Shown: positions 50,853 to 60,160, numbered from the stretch's first letter. The stretch: DNA of 64,000 nt from Candidatus Fermentithermobacillaceae bacterium (GCA_012842685.1 DUSI01000049.1:1-64000), one strand, 5' to 3'. The notes: a model not told the origin generated them from the letters alone. Translations and numbers: made by a program.

Positions 50853-52202
50853 CTACATCGCAAACTCTCGGGCACCTGACAGGGACTTCTCTTCCAGGTA
50901 CCGCGTGAGCCTGAAGAACCCGGCGGCCGAAAGTCGCATGGCGGCGCAAATGAGGAAAGCCGTGCGGTAGCCGTAGAGGTTCAGGAGCCCGACGCCAACC
51001 ATGGGCGCGAAGATGGCCGAAACGTTGACGGCAGTTGTGTAATAGGCGATGTAACTGGCCTTGGACTCTTCGGGAGTCACTTCCAGGAGGCAGTTGAAGA
51101 GAGCGAGGTTCACCCCCGAGAAGATGGCCCCGGTGAACAAGTTGAAGCACACTATGGTCAGAAGGCTCTTGGAGAACGCGTAGACCAGAGGGATGGCGAA
51201 AATGCCCGCGCTGGCTATCGCAAGAGTGCTGAGATTCCCTCTCTTCCTGCACTGTCTGGCCCAGAAGCCGTAGCCGAGGAGCGAACCACTCGTGTTGGTC
51301 AGGCTGAGGAGGCTCACCCAAGTGTTGTTGGCTCCAAGAACGTTTACTTGGTACAGCGTAAAAAGGGGCCACGGCGCCTGCAGGGCCAGGTAATAGAAGA
51401 TCGAGGCCAGAGTATACCTCAGAAATGGCGCAGGCATCTTGAGTTTCCCCGCGCCCTTCGCCGGGCCTCCGTCCCGGCGCGCCTTGTCTTCCTGACCGCT
51501 CTTGCCGGATACGGCGCCTCGCGCGGGAAACCCGGTTTCAGCCGCGGGCGCCTCTTCATCAACCTTTCCAAGGACCCATATCTCCACGAGGGACAACAGG
51601 AAGGCCAGGGCGAAGAATACCTGGTAGCCGATGGGGAAACCCGCGAGGTCGATGAGGCGTCCCGCGATCAGGACCACCAGCGTTCCCGCGAGGTTCATGA
51701 GGCGATTTCGAGCCGCGAAGGCATCCGCCCGCCTGTCCGCGGGTATCACCTTAGAGATGAACGCCTGCCATCCGATGTTGGCTATGGAAGCCGGGGCGTT
51801 CATCAGCGTTACCCCCAACACGAGAAGGAGCGCCCTCTTGTGCCCGGTGAAGAAGGGAATCATAGCCAAGAACAGATAAAATACCCGGTGAAGCAGTATG
51901 AAAAGACGTATGGCCCGCTTCTTGCGGGCCTGCTTGTCCATGAGCTTCCCGCCCGGGATCATGGATAAGAGGCTGACTAAGGCCGGTCCTGAGGAGAGGA
52001 GCCCCACCTCGTAATCGGAAGCTCCCAGCTTGACGGCGAAAATCCCCTGGAATGTCGAGACCAGATTCGTCGCCAAGATTGAGCAGATGCCGTGATATAT
52101 GTTTACACGGATGTTTCTCTCGACCCGGTCTACAGGATGCTCGGGAAGAGGCATGCTGAGGTCAGACTTCAGGCGCATAAGAGCGCCTTTGAGGCGCCAC
52201 AT
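50853..52202 (-). CDS. MFS transporter
   Basis: The 449-residue protein has about twelve membrane helices with a hydrophilic central loop (about 230-270) rich in Gly, Ala, Lys and Arg. PGGKLMDKQARKKRAIRLFI is the loop after helix 2 and SKVIPADRRADAFAARNRLM is typical of an uncharacterised MFS group in Clostridia. The substrate cannot be told. The ATG at 52202 has GGGGGATCGAGAG upstream. It lies alone between the proS promoter and a ferredoxin-type reductase, in the same direction. Confidence 0.85.
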   Translation of the reverse strand: MWRLKGALMRLKSDLSMPLPEHPVDRVERNIRVNIYHGICSILATNLVSTFQGIFAVKLGASDYEVGLLSSGPALVSLLSMIPGGKLMDKQARKKRAIRLFILLHRVFYLFLAMIPFFTGHKRALLLVLGVTLMNAPASIANIGWQAFISKVIPADRRADAFAARNRLMNLAGTLVVLIAGRLIDLAGFPIGYQVFFALAFLLSLVEIWVLGKVDEEAPAAETGFPARGAVSGKSGQEDKARRDGGPAKGAGKLKMPAPFLRYTLASIFYYLALQAPWPLFTLYQVNVLGANNTWVSLLSLTNTSGSLLGYGFWARQCRKRGNLSTLAIASAGIFAIPLVYAFSKSLLTIVCFNLFTGAIFSGVNLALFNCLLEVTPEESKASYIAYYTTAVNVSAIFAPMVGVGLLNLYGYRTAFLICAAMRLSAAGFFRLTRYLEEKSLSGAREFAM

Positions 52203-52325
52203 CTCTCGATCCCCCGGTGCTAGTGACCGTCTCCTAAACAGGTCCTTTAGCAGAATGATTAATAATGAATTCTACCATATCGGGGTACCTAAGTGGCACT
52301 TCACCTCAGCATCCCTCTCCTCCAA

Positions 52326-53282
52326 TCAGACAAGCCTGATCGCGAACTGCGGGCATACCGGAGCGCAGTACCCACACAGGATGCACTTGGACTTGTCGTT
52401 TCTTGCCTTCCCGTCCACCACTTCCATGGCCATGTTCGGGCAGGTCTCGACGCACTTTCCGCAGCCAACGCAAAACGCCTGGATGATGAGTTTCTTCGTG
52501 TTGACGGCACGGCTCTTCAAAGACTCCGGCACGGGCTCGCCGTTAAAGATAGCGAGGTTTACCTCCAGCTCCTCCTCGTTCACCATCCCGACTGCCACAG
52601 ACGAGATGCCCTCTATGCCCCGCACATAGGCAAAGGCGCCTTCTATATCCGTAAGTAGGTTGCCGCCTGCCAACGCCTTCATGGCAAAAAGACCTTTCCC
52701 GGCGGCTGCGGCTTTCTTGATGGCCACCACCATATCGTCACGGGTGCCGTGCAAGATGCCCATCCCCACGCGGTTTATCAAGGGGAACACGATGTCGATC
52801 CCTTCTACCTCCGCGGCCTTCCTCACGACGTCCACCGAGTGAGTCGAGATGCCGACCGCCCTGACGATCCCCTTGGATTTCATGTCGAGCAGGCACTCGT
52901 AGGCGCCCTTCCGCTCTTCAAACACAGAGCTGTCCACTCTCGCCGCATGGAGAAGGAATATATCGATCACGTCCCTATCCAGCGCCAACCTCGCTTCTTC
53001 CACCGCCTCGGACATCTCTTCGTAGGTCTTGGCGGCCGATTTGGTCGAGATGACTATGTCTTTCCGCTTATCGGGAAGCGCATCCAGGGCTGCCCTGATG
53101 TGGGGATAGGTCCTGTAGGACTGGGCCGTGTCGAGGAAATTGACTCCCCTCTCGATCGCCTTCTTGATGAGGCGACCGCCCTCTTCGGGTGCTAACCCCA
53201 TCTGGTTGGGCCCCATGGGGAGCACCCCGAAACACAGCTCAGTCACTTCAATGCCGGTCCTGCCAAGCGTCCTCTTCTGCAT
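52326..53282 (-). CDS. Aldo/keto reductase with C-terminal 2[4Fe-4S] ferredoxin domain (copy B)
   Basis: From the ATG at 53280-53282 (GGAGGCGGTAGC upstream) the protein is 318 residues. It has a reductase barrel (LGRTGIEVTELCFGVLPMGP; GVNFLDTAQSYRTYPHIRAA; IDIFLLHAARVD) and two ferredoxin clusters, CVGCGKCVETCP and CILCGYCAPVCP. It is clearly a paralogue of copy A at 42903-43853, with the same domain order and similar length. Substrate unknown. The frame is open to 53336, but the internal ATG has the ribosome site. Confidence 0.9.
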   Translation of the reverse strand: MQKRTLGRTGIEVTELCFGVLPMGPNQMGLAPEEGGRLIKKAIERGVNFLDTAQSYRTYPHIRAALDALPDKRKDIVISTKSAAKTYEEMSEAVEEARLALDRDVIDIFLLHAARVDSSVFEERKGAYECLLDMKSKGIVRAVGISTHSVDVVRKAAEVEGIDIVFPLINRVGMGILHGTRDDMVVAIKKAAAAGKGLFAMKALAGGNLLTDIEGAFAYVRGIEGISSVAVGMVNEEELEVNLAIFNGEPVPESLKSRAVNTKKLIIQAFCVGCGKCVETCPNMAMEVVDGKARNDKSKCILCGYCAPVCPQFAIRLV

Positions 53283-53505
53283 GCTACCGCCTCCGGTGTG
53301 TCTCAGGGTATCTTGATCAGGCGCAATATCGCCCACTCGTCCAGATTCTCTCTACCTGCCATAATGGACTTTGGCGCTCTTCTCCGCAAGTGCTTTCAGA
53401 AGCAGAAGCCCCCGGTCCCGGCGCATGGGGGAACCGGGGCGTCACGAGTTCACGGCGGGAAACGGGGCTTCCCATCTGCCGGCTCCGCCCATTGAGTGGA
53501 ACGGG

Positions 53506-54783
53506 TCAGCGTATCAGGTGGAAGGCCTTCTGCCTCCCGTCCAGGAAACGCACTTTGCCGTCTTTGAACACAATGTCCTCTTCCAAGGCAGCTGTCACTA
53601 CCTGGTCGTCCCACTCGGGTACGGGGGCCTTCACGTTGAGCTCCATGGCGTAGCAGGTGTTTTCCCTGAGTTCATAGTCCCCTCTTCCCGGGACTCCCTG
53701 CTGCTGGTCATACAGGCCTATAGTAGGTCCTGCCCCGTGCCCGTGGAAACCCAGGGGATGCGAGTACACGCAAGGCACGAGCCCCTCGGCCACTGCTTTC
53801 TCTAGGGTCGCGGCAAGGATCTCGTTGCCGGTCCTTCCTTCTACAAATTCACCTGCGTGGATGTCCTGAAGCCTGTTTCCGGCCGCCAGTAGGGCCCTAA
53901 GTCCGAAGGGCGCATCCCTTTCACCCGGCCTGAGCACGTAGGCAAGCTGCTGCACGTCCGTCGCAAGCCCGAGGTAGATGAAACCCATATCACAGTGGAG
54001 GACGTCGCCCGGGAGGATCGGGTCGTCCGGATCGACTTGCGTCGCGCCTCGCCTTTGCACGGATACATTTGAGTGGAACCAGGCCCTCAGGCCCAGGTCC
54101 GACATCCGCTGGCGCATCCACCATCCGATGTCGTTTGCGGTCGCGATGCCGGGATGGACTACCCGGCTGGAGAAGGCTTCTTTCACTATTCCGTGGGCTA
54201 TCTGAACAATGCCGGGGTACGCCGCAATCTCCTGTTCGGTACGTTCCTCGAGCCACCCTACTGCGAGCCTCTCCGCGCCCCTTGCCCGAGCCATGTACTT
54301 CTCGCCCAGCGCCTCGGAGAGGAGCCGGTGTTCGGTGCAGCTGAGGCCGTCGCCAAAGGCAAACGTCTCCGATATATTGATGCCTATGGATTTCGGGTCC
54401 CGTTCCCGGACGACCTTCGCGAGAGCTTCCCACTGGTCTTCGGTATCGGGATTCCATGCGCTACTGTACAGGCCGTCACGTCCTCCGCCAGTGCGGGAGA
54501 GTATGAGGCGCTCGACCGTGCCGTCGGGGCGCCGGTAGAAGACCAGCATGGTCCGTCGCCTTGCGGCCATCACCGTCGCGGGCATTAGGGTAAGGAACAC
54601 TGGATCCTCGTTGTACTCCCTGCAGACAACGATCCACATGTCGAATCCTTCCCTGGCCATAGCCTTGGGCAGCACCGTCTCCAGCCTGTGGCGCAGCCAC
54701 GAATCCCTCACCCTTGCCTGCTCTCTCAGGGGCAGGATCTTCCGTTCGTAGTCAGAAGAACGGGGTATGTCTCTGTAGTCCAC
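53506..54783 (-). CDS. M24 family metallopeptidase (Xaa-Pro peptidase-like)
   Basis: The 425-residue protein has a creatinase-like N-terminal domain and a pita-bread catalytic domain. The metal ligands can be read as Asp in LHCDMGFIY, Asp in ATDVQQLAYV, His in PLGFHGHGAGPTIG, Glu in YAMELNV and Glu in ALEEDIVF, so the site looks complete. It may cut Xaa-Pro bonds or process another small peptide or amide. It sits between a transglutaminase-like gene and a ferredoxin-type reductase, all in one direction. Confidence 0.88.
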   Translation of the reverse strand: MDYRDIPRSSDYERKILPLREQARVRDSWLRHRLETVLPKAMAREGFDMWIVVCREYNEDPVFLTLMPATVMAARRRTMLVFYRRPDGTVERLILSRTGGGRDGLYSSAWNPDTEDQWEALAKVVRERDPKSIGINISETFAFGDGLSCTEHRLLSEALGEKYMARARGAERLAVGWLEERTEQEIAAYPGIVQIAHGIVKEAFSSRVVHPGIATANDIGWWMRQRMSDLGLRAWFHSNVSVQRRGATQVDPDDPILPGDVLHCDMGFIYLGLATDVQQLAYVLRPGERDAPFGLRALLAAGNRLQDIHAGEFVEGRTGNEILAATLEKAVAEGLVPCVYSHPLGFHGHGAGPTIGLYDQQQGVPGRGDYELRENTCYAMELNVKAPVPEWDDQVVTAALEEDIVFKDGKVRFLDGRQKAFHLIR

Positions 54784-54867
54784 AGCACCTTCACCCTTCC
54801 GGTCAAGATGTCGAGAAACACAGTCTCATAGGCACGCTGGGATGCGCTCCCCCTCGCCGCCGGGAGG

Positions 54868-55749
54868 TCACCGCCCGGCAACGAGCAGTTCTTCAGGTAC
54901 CGCAAGTCCCGGTTCGCACCGGTAGAGACTGAGGATCGCGTCATCGTCATCCTCCACCAGGGCGCGGGAAACCTTGTCGAGGAGCGTATGCCTTTCGGCG
55001 CGGACCAGTTCGCCGTAATCACCTTGTGCGGCGTCCTCCGAGAGGTCTTCGGACATGAGCCCCCACACATCCCACGGGAGCATCTCCGCACCGTTTAGGG
55101 CCGCGAGTTCTCTCAAGACGTTCCCCCTCACAAACCACATGCCGCGCATGTCAAATATCCCGAACTTCTCGGGGTCTTCCCGGCCTTCCCGGCACATGAG
55201 CCACGCTTCCGAAGCCTTCACAAACCGCCCTTCCGGCATGTCCAGGGTGTCGAAATCTATGCCCAAGCGGCTCCGCTGGAAGTCGTCGATCTGCGCGTCC
55301 AACATGACCCACCGCTCGCCGTTCCAGTACTCGCACACCCAGTGGTCCTCGTAGGTTCCCGGCAGGAAGTAGGTTCCAAAGCCGCACCTGGCCCTCGCGG
55401 GGACGCCTTGCGACCGAAGGACAGAACACAGAAACACAGAGTAGTCGCGGCAATTTCCGAAAAACCGCCTTTCAAGGGGCCGGGACCGCGTAAGCGGTGC
55501 GGGGTCTTGGCTCACCAAGACTTCGAGGATGCGAGATACCAACCTCGATTGGACGTGGCCTTTCTGCTCCTCGGTGGGAGTCACCCCGTAGCGTCCTGCC
55601 CAGTGGATGTGAAGAAAAAAGCCCTGGATGGTTTCCACGAGGGCCGGGATATCCCTGGGAAGCCCTTCAAACGCCCAGGACATGCCCCCCGGATCTGTTA
55701 CCTTCGAATGACGTATGTACCTCTCTACTTCACGCGATCGCCTCTCCAT
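54868..55749 (-). CDS. Transglutaminase-like superfamily protein
   Basis: The 293-residue protein (ATG 55747-55749 behind AAGGGGGC) has a transglutaminase-core layout. Cys lies in GNCRDYSVFLCSVLRSQGVP, His in TYEDHWVCEYWNGERWV and Asp in MLDAQIDDFQ. These form the Cys-His-Asp triad of protease-like members of the superfamily. No signal peptide is visible, so it should be cytoplasmic. Substrate is unknown. The C-terminal about 100 residues are not familiar. It precedes the M24 peptidase by 84 bp. Confidence 0.82.
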   Translation of the reverse strand: MERRSREVERYIRHSKVTDPGGMSWAFEGLPRDIPALVETIQGFFLHIHWAGRYGVTPTEEQKGHVQSRLVSRILEVLVSQDPAPLTRSRPLERRFFGNCRDYSVFLCSVLRSQGVPARARCGFGTYFLPGTYEDHWVCEYWNGERWVMLDAQIDDFQRSRLGIDFDTLDMPEGRFVKASEAWLMCREGREDPEKFGIFDMRGMWFVRGNVLRELAALNGAEMLPWDVWGLMSEDLSEDAAQGDYGELVRAERHTLLDKVSRALVEDDDDAILSLYRCEPGLAVPEELLVAGR

Positions 55750-55980
55750 CGCGGCGCCCCCTTTCGAACCCATGAGACTCTTGCACCTTGAGTACGGGAA
55801 ATCCTCTTTGCCGTGGCATTATCTGAGGTGCGGTCAAATAGCCGCGAATCAGTTCTCGATCGGGAACGTCTGTAAAGCGGTGGGACCACACGAGTAGTCG
55901 CACCACAGCCCCCCAGCAGTAGTAGACGCCACCTCAGTGCCCGCCGACTTTCTCTCTAACTAACGGCGGAGGTGAGTCTC
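55750..55980. other. Intergenic stretch; nothing recognised
   Basis: Together with the small frame that follows it, this separates the transglutaminase-like gene from the end of the unknown 383-residue gene. I see no riboswitch, terminator with a U-run, or RNA gene here. A possible small frame begins at 55981. Confidence 0.5.
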
Positions 55981-56154
55981 GTGTACCGGAAAGGCATAGC
56001 TGTGTGCCTGCTTGTAATCTTTGTTGCGATGGATCACCAGTTTGCCGGTGAGATCCAGAGCCACTTTTTCTCACATGCGGTCTCGCGCCGGTTCTCAGCG
56101 AGGCTCACTGCAAGTCGCCACAAGGGCCTGCCACACCGCGTCCGAGTCGGTTAG
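55981..56154 (+). CDS. Possible small secreted or membrane peptide (57 residues), doubtful
   Basis: GGAGGTGA lies five bases before the GTG at 55981. The product starts with a signal-like or membrane segment (RKGIAVCLLVIFVAMDHQFA). The rest is polar and has no recognisable features. The last 60 bases run antisense to the end of the unknown gene at 56095-57246. The strong ribosome site is the only real support; it might be a remnant of a lost gene. Confidence 0.25.
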   Translation: MYRKGIAVCLLVIFVAMDHQFAGEIQSHFFSHAVSRRFSARLTASRHKGLPHRVRVG

Positions 56155-57246
56155 CATGTAGATACCGTTAAAGCGAGGCTTTTCCCGTCTGATGCTGGCC
56201 AAGATGGATTTCTTGGGGACAAGAGGCTCGCCTACCCGCACGAAAGAGGGAGTCCGCTTGAGCAGACCATCCTCCATCGCCCACAAGAAAAGAAGCCCCA
56301 GGAGCACGGAATAGCTCATCTCCAGATAGTCGCCCGGTCCTTCTAGATAGGAGTACCGTCCAGTCTTCCACAGTTCGACCACTTCACTTAAGCACTTCGA
56401 AGCCCCATCTGCCACTTTCGCAATCGCCGAACGGAGGGCCGGAAGGCAGGAAAGCACAGACGACCCTGGCAGCAGGTCTACGTTGAGGCGCGCCTGGCCG
56501 CGCCTCAGGTGGAGTTTGGACGCGTCTATGAATTCAAGGAGTTCAAGCGACCAGGAAGTGAGTCCCCCCATGAGGACGTTGAGTTCTTCGTCAGACGTCC
56601 TTAGGAGCCAGCCCGAATAGGGGTTTTCCAGTATCGGGAGGATCTTGGAGTACTCTCCATAAGCACCTCCCCATGGGACGCAGAGCCTCATGCCCTTCCC
56701 CGCGACGAGTGCGCTGACCCTGGAAAAAGTCCCGCCAATGTGGACGCCGAGGGCGAAAACGGCTCCAATCTTCTGCTGCGGCGTCCTCATATCCCAGATA
56801 CCTATCTTTTTCTCCCTTTCTCTCATGGAGAGAACAAGAAGCGTCTGAGCCGCAAGGAGCATCCCGTCTGCCCCGCACGCGACTTCGCGGGCTGCTTCTT
56901 TCAGGAACGCCGCGAAATCCGGGTAGATACTCTCCCTGGCAGGCTCGTAGACCCTTAGGATCCTCTCTGCCTCCGCCTCATCGAGGAACGGAAACAGGGG
57001 TCTTGCCGCATCGGTTCCAGCGGCCGCCAGCCCAGGGATGGGGTCCTTCCATTCTCCTTTGTAGAGCGGTTCAAAGTTGCCCTGATCCAGGAGGTTATCC
57101 GGCCACTCCCCAAAACGGTCGAGTATGTCTCTCGCGCTGACGAAGTTCGTGCAAAGCCGCCACGTGGTAAGGGCGTCTTCTCTAATGGGGTGGTCTATCT
57201 CGGGGCGCAGGGCCGAATAGTCTATACCGCTACCGGCTATACCCAT
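56095..57246 (-). CDS. Unrecognised protein, third gene of the GlmL-like operon
   Basis: The 383-residue protein has no motif I know. It has no signal peptide and no clear membrane helix, although LEMSYSVLLGLLFLWAMEDG is hydrophobic. It has blocks that look structured and possibly conserved: KKIGIWDMRTPQQKIGAVFA, LGVHIGGTFSRVSALVAGKG and LCVPWGGAYGEYSKILPILE. The ATG at 57244-57246 overlaps the upstream stop (TGATG), so it is translated together with the two preceding genes. Composition is like that of its neighbours. Its role must relate to the ASKHA ATPase and barrel-sandwich protein of the same operon, but the function is unknown. Confidence 0.8.
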   Translation of the reverse strand: MGIAGSGIDYSALRPEIDHPIREDALTTWRLCTNFVSARDILDRFGEWPDNLLDQGNFEPLYKGEWKDPIPGLAAAGTDAARPLFPFLDEAEAERILRVYEPARESIYPDFAAFLKEAAREVACGADGMLLAAQTLLVLSMREREKKIGIWDMRTPQQKIGAVFALGVHIGGTFSRVSALVAGKGMRLCVPWGGAYGEYSKILPILENPYSGWLLRTSDEELNVLMGGLTSWSLELLEFIDASKLHLRRGQARLNVDLLPGSSVLSCLPALRSAIAKVADGASKCLSEVVELWKTGRYSYLEGPGDYLEMSYSVLLGLLFLWAMEDGLLKRTPSFVRVGEPLVPKKSILASIRREKPRFNGIYMLTDSDAVWQALVATCSEPR

Positions 57247-58346
57247 CAGGAAGCCCCCTCTCCGGGCGTCGAATGGAGGATGACCTCAGGGCGGATTACC
57301 CCGGCCCGAATGTGGGTAACCCCCCGTATAGACACCGTATCTCCCTCGAACTTCGCGAGGGCGGAAAACACTTCTTCTCGGATCGGACACGGGTGAAACC
57401 CTTCCATGACCACTATCGGGAAGGGTACGTCCTCATCTCCGGTGATGCCGAGGTTCGCGTGCTCGCCGACTAGAGAGAGGACGGTCTCGGAGGGCATATA
57501 CCCCATGATGGTACCCGCGACCCCTGCGGCAGCGGCCGCCATGAGCGCCTCGTGAGACGCCGTCCCTCTGACTGCGAGGATCGAGCCTGGCTCCAGGTCC
57601 ATGCCGGGGTGAAGATCGCCGCAGATCACGCGGAGACGTCCGAAAGCCTCCCCGCCGAGCCCCCAGAGGCCCTCCAGCCTTATCCCCCGGCCCTGTACCT
57701 CGACGCCCTTGTCCGGCATGACCGCCGTGACCCTCCCCCTGATATACGCCTTCACGTCAGGCGAGGGAAACGCGGGGACGATGGTTATGGTCCCTCTTTC
57801 CAGGTCGATCTCCTTTACTCTCCCGTAGAGCGGAGACCTCACCGTCTTATGCCTCGGCAGGTTCCTGTCTATCGCAGCGAGAACCTGCCCCTTTGCCACA
57901 AGGGAGCCTTCTCTTATGTCCTCGGCTTTCGCGTACCTGAGTTCCCCCGGCACAACTCCCAGCTGTTTGGCGGCTTCGATGGTCACCGGTCCGGTAAGCT
58001 CACCCAAGTCCACTATCTCGCGGATATACACGTTGCCGAGAGTCCTTGATACGGCCGAAACCACGCCGGAGACTGGACTCCTCACGGCCCGCCGGTCGAA
58101 GAACTCGGCCCTGGCCGCCAGCGTATCCCCGGTCTTGACATGGTCGCCTACCTTCTTGATCAGACGGGTGGGAAGATCCGTCGGGTGGATGCCGAGGGTC
58201 GAGGCGGCGTCAACCTTGCCCATCCTGCCCGGCAGCGCTTCGATCTTGGCGACAACCGTGTCAGGCTCCACGCGCTCCCCAGACCGCACCAGGATGCGGG
58301 CCGCCGCAGGGATCTGGCGGAAATACGTTAGGGACTCCGCTTTCAT
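57246..58346 (-). CDS. Predicted barrel-sandwich-hybrid (lipoyl/RnfC-like) protein, second gene of the GlmL-like operon
   Basis: The 366-residue protein has two or more stretches with the beta pattern of lipoyl/biotinyl or RnfC-like barrel-sandwich folds: VKTGDTLAARAEFFDRRAVR with SPVSGVVSAV, and EGSLVAKGQVLAAIDRNLPR with SPLYGRVKEI. No MKM/Lys lipoylation motif is obvious. The C-terminal half has Gly-rich AVRGTASHEALMAAAAAGVA and a PCPIREEVFSALAKFEGD segment, unlike known families to me. The ATG overlaps the upstream stop (ATGA) and its stop overlaps the next start. Cytoplasmic, by absence of signals. A scaffold or cofactor-handling role is speculation. Confidence 0.7.
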   Translation of the reverse strand: MKAESLTYFRQIPAAARILVRSGERVEPDTVVAKIEALPGRMGKVDAASTLGIHPTDLPTRLIKKVGDHVKTGDTLAARAEFFDRRAVRSPVSGVVSAVSRTLGNVYIREIVDLGELTGPVTIEAAKQLGVVPGELRYAKAEDIREGSLVAKGQVLAAIDRNLPRHKTVRSPLYGRVKEIDLERGTITIVPAFPSPDVKAYIRGRVTAVMPDKGVEVQGRGIRLEGLWGLGGEAFGRLRVICGDLHPGMDLEPGSILAVRGTASHEALMAAAAAGVAGTIMGYMPSETVLSLVGEHANLGITGDEDVPFPIVVMEGFHPCPIREEVFSALAKFEGDTVSIRGVTHIRAGVIRPEVILHSTPGEGAS

Positions 58347-60160
58347 TCCCGGTCACCTCGCTTTCCAGGCGGATTCGCGATATCGTAAGCGCCGATCTGC
58401 GCCGCCCATTTGGCGTTGAGCCGCGCCCGTTCGTCCGGGTCATCGGGCAGGACGATGGGCCGTCCCCTCGCATCCACTATGATTCCAACGGTCCCTCCTG
58501 TGGTCTCGAACTCAAGCCGCCTCGTCCCCCTGAAGGCGGTCTGCCCCAGGGTTTCCACCTCAACCTTGGCCCTCTCTCCCTGGGCCAAGGGGATGACCCT
58601 TATGTCCCCAGAGTGGACCAGCGCCGTAAGCCTATCTCCTCGCAACGTAACGCTCACAGAGACCGCAGGCTCTCCGGCAGGCCCAACAACACCGGGCGCA
58701 ATCACCGGACCCAGAGGCACCAGACAGTCCGTTTCAAGGACGTTCAGGGCGGCTTCAGGGTCAAGGCTTGAGAGCACTCCCAGGTGAGGCATCATGAAGA
58801 CGCTGTCCACGGCTAGGAACGTCCGGCCTTCAGGCTGAAGCGCGTTAAGAAGCATGAAGGCAGCCTGGTTCCGCCTCGGGGCGTGGGAAAGGGCCCCTCC
58901 CGAACCTATAAAGAGTCCTATATTGGAGATATCTATGGCCCCGGTTGGGCGCCTGAAGTTCTCCATCCTGGCTTCGGCGAAAAAGCGCGTGGAAGTGAAA
59001 GAGGACTCACTCGGGAGTAATACCGCCACTTCTTTATGCTGGCCAAACGCGAGCCTTATGGCCTCGGTGGCCAGTGCCTGCTCGATCTGAAGGTCTTCTT
59101 GGGTCTCGGGAAGAGACGTCGGGTGGATGAGTTTTGTGAGGATCCTGTCCGCCACGCGGTAAGGGGACATGTTGAACGGCAGCCACCTGACTATGTCTTG
59201 GAGCCCCGCCTCCACGAGTACGTTGCCCGCAGAGTAGCTCATACCTAGATTAGCGCTCACAGAACGGAAGAACGTGCCATCGATTACCGAAAAAACGTCG
59301 GTGGTCGCGCCGCCTATGTCTATCCCTAAGATGTTCGCACCTCGTCTCTCGGCCACGAGCTCCATGATGCGCCCGACAGCTGCAGGCGTGGGCAGTATGT
59401 CTTCGTCGACCCACGAGCTTAGCACACCGTATCCCGGCGCCTGCTGCATCACGTGGGACATGAAGAGCTCGTGGATGGCTTTCCTCGCGGGCCCGAGGAC
59501 TTCTCTCTCCAGGGTAGGCCGCAAGTTGTCGACGACGGTGAGGTCGTAATGGTCCGATAGGGTATCTCTCACGGTCTCGGCGGCGTCTTTATTCCCCGCG
59601 TATATCACCGGGATGCGAAAATCACTGCCGAAACGAGGGCTGGGTTTGGCGGCGTTGAGGATATCGCATACCTCCAGGACGTAACTCACGTTGCCGCCGT
59701 CTAAGCCTCCGGCTATGAGGACCATGTCGGGCCTGCAGTTTCGCACGGCATCCATCTTGACGAAACCTTGCCTGCCGTCGTCGGTGGCCATCACGTCCAG
59801 GATAATCGCACCGCCTCCGAGGGCCGCCCTGCGGGCGCTATCGGCAGTAACGCTCTTCGTAAGACCGTAGACGAGTATCTGCAGGCCGCCACCCGCGCTG
59901 GACGTCGAGAGGTACCTGTACTGCCTGTGAGTCGCTTCGCCCGCAGGCCTGCATATCTCGGTAACCAGCGAGATGCCGGCCAGCTCTTCCAACTCCCTGA
60001 GAGCGTTGACCACCCCAACCGTAACGTCTTCGAAAGGCTTTTCCACGGTGGTTGGAGCTGCGGCCCTTCCGAGAAGCCGCGCTTCCTTGCCTTCCGGGCC
60101 GATAAGCAGGGCCTTCGTGGTGGTACTTCCGACGTCGGTAATCACGTACCCTCGGAGCAT
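58343..60160 (-). CDS. GlmL/MutL-like ASKHA-fold ATPase, extended form
   Basis: The 605-residue protein carries three ASKHA signatures: phosphate-1 YVITDVGSTTTKALLIG, phosphate-2 ILGIDIGGATTDVFSVI, and adenosine-type FIGSGGALSHAP. The layout matches GlmL/MutL, a family encoded beside B12-dependent glutamate mutase and thought to reactivate it. No mutase subunit lies in this window. The C-terminal about 130 residues (VSVTLRGDRLTALVHSGDIR; TTGGTVGIIVDARGRPIV) are beta-rich and extend beyond the typical family length. ATG 60158-60160 follows GGGAGG. It leads a coupled operon with a barrel-sandwich protein and an unknown. Upstream is the 31-bp repeat array. Confidence 0.85.
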   Translation of the reverse strand: MLRGYVITDVGSTTTKALLIGPEGKEARLLGRAAAPTTVEKPFEDVTVGVVNALRELEELAGISLVTEICRPAGEATHRQYRYLSTSSAGGGLQILVYGLTKSVTADSARRAALGGGAIILDVMATDDGRQGFVKMDAVRNCRPDMVLIAGGLDGGNVSYVLEVCDILNAAKPSPRFGSDFRIPVIYAGNKDAAETVRDTLSDHYDLTVVDNLRPTLEREVLGPARKAIHELFMSHVMQQAPGYGVLSSWVDEDILPTPAAVGRIMELVAERRGANILGIDIGGATTDVFSVIDGTFFRSVSANLGMSYSAGNVLVEAGLQDIVRWLPFNMSPYRVADRILTKLIHPTSLPETQEDLQIEQALATEAIRLAFGQHKEVAVLLPSESSFTSTRFFAEARMENFRRPTGAIDISNIGLFIGSGGALSHAPRRNQAAFMLLNALQPEGRTFLAVDSVFMMPHLGVLSSLDPEAALNVLETDCLVPLGPVIAPGVVGPAGEPAVSVSVTLRGDRLTALVHSGDIRVIPLAQGERAKVEVETLGQTAFRGTRRLEFETTGGTVGIIVDARGRPIVLPDDPDERARLNAKWAAQIGAYDIANPPGKRGDRE

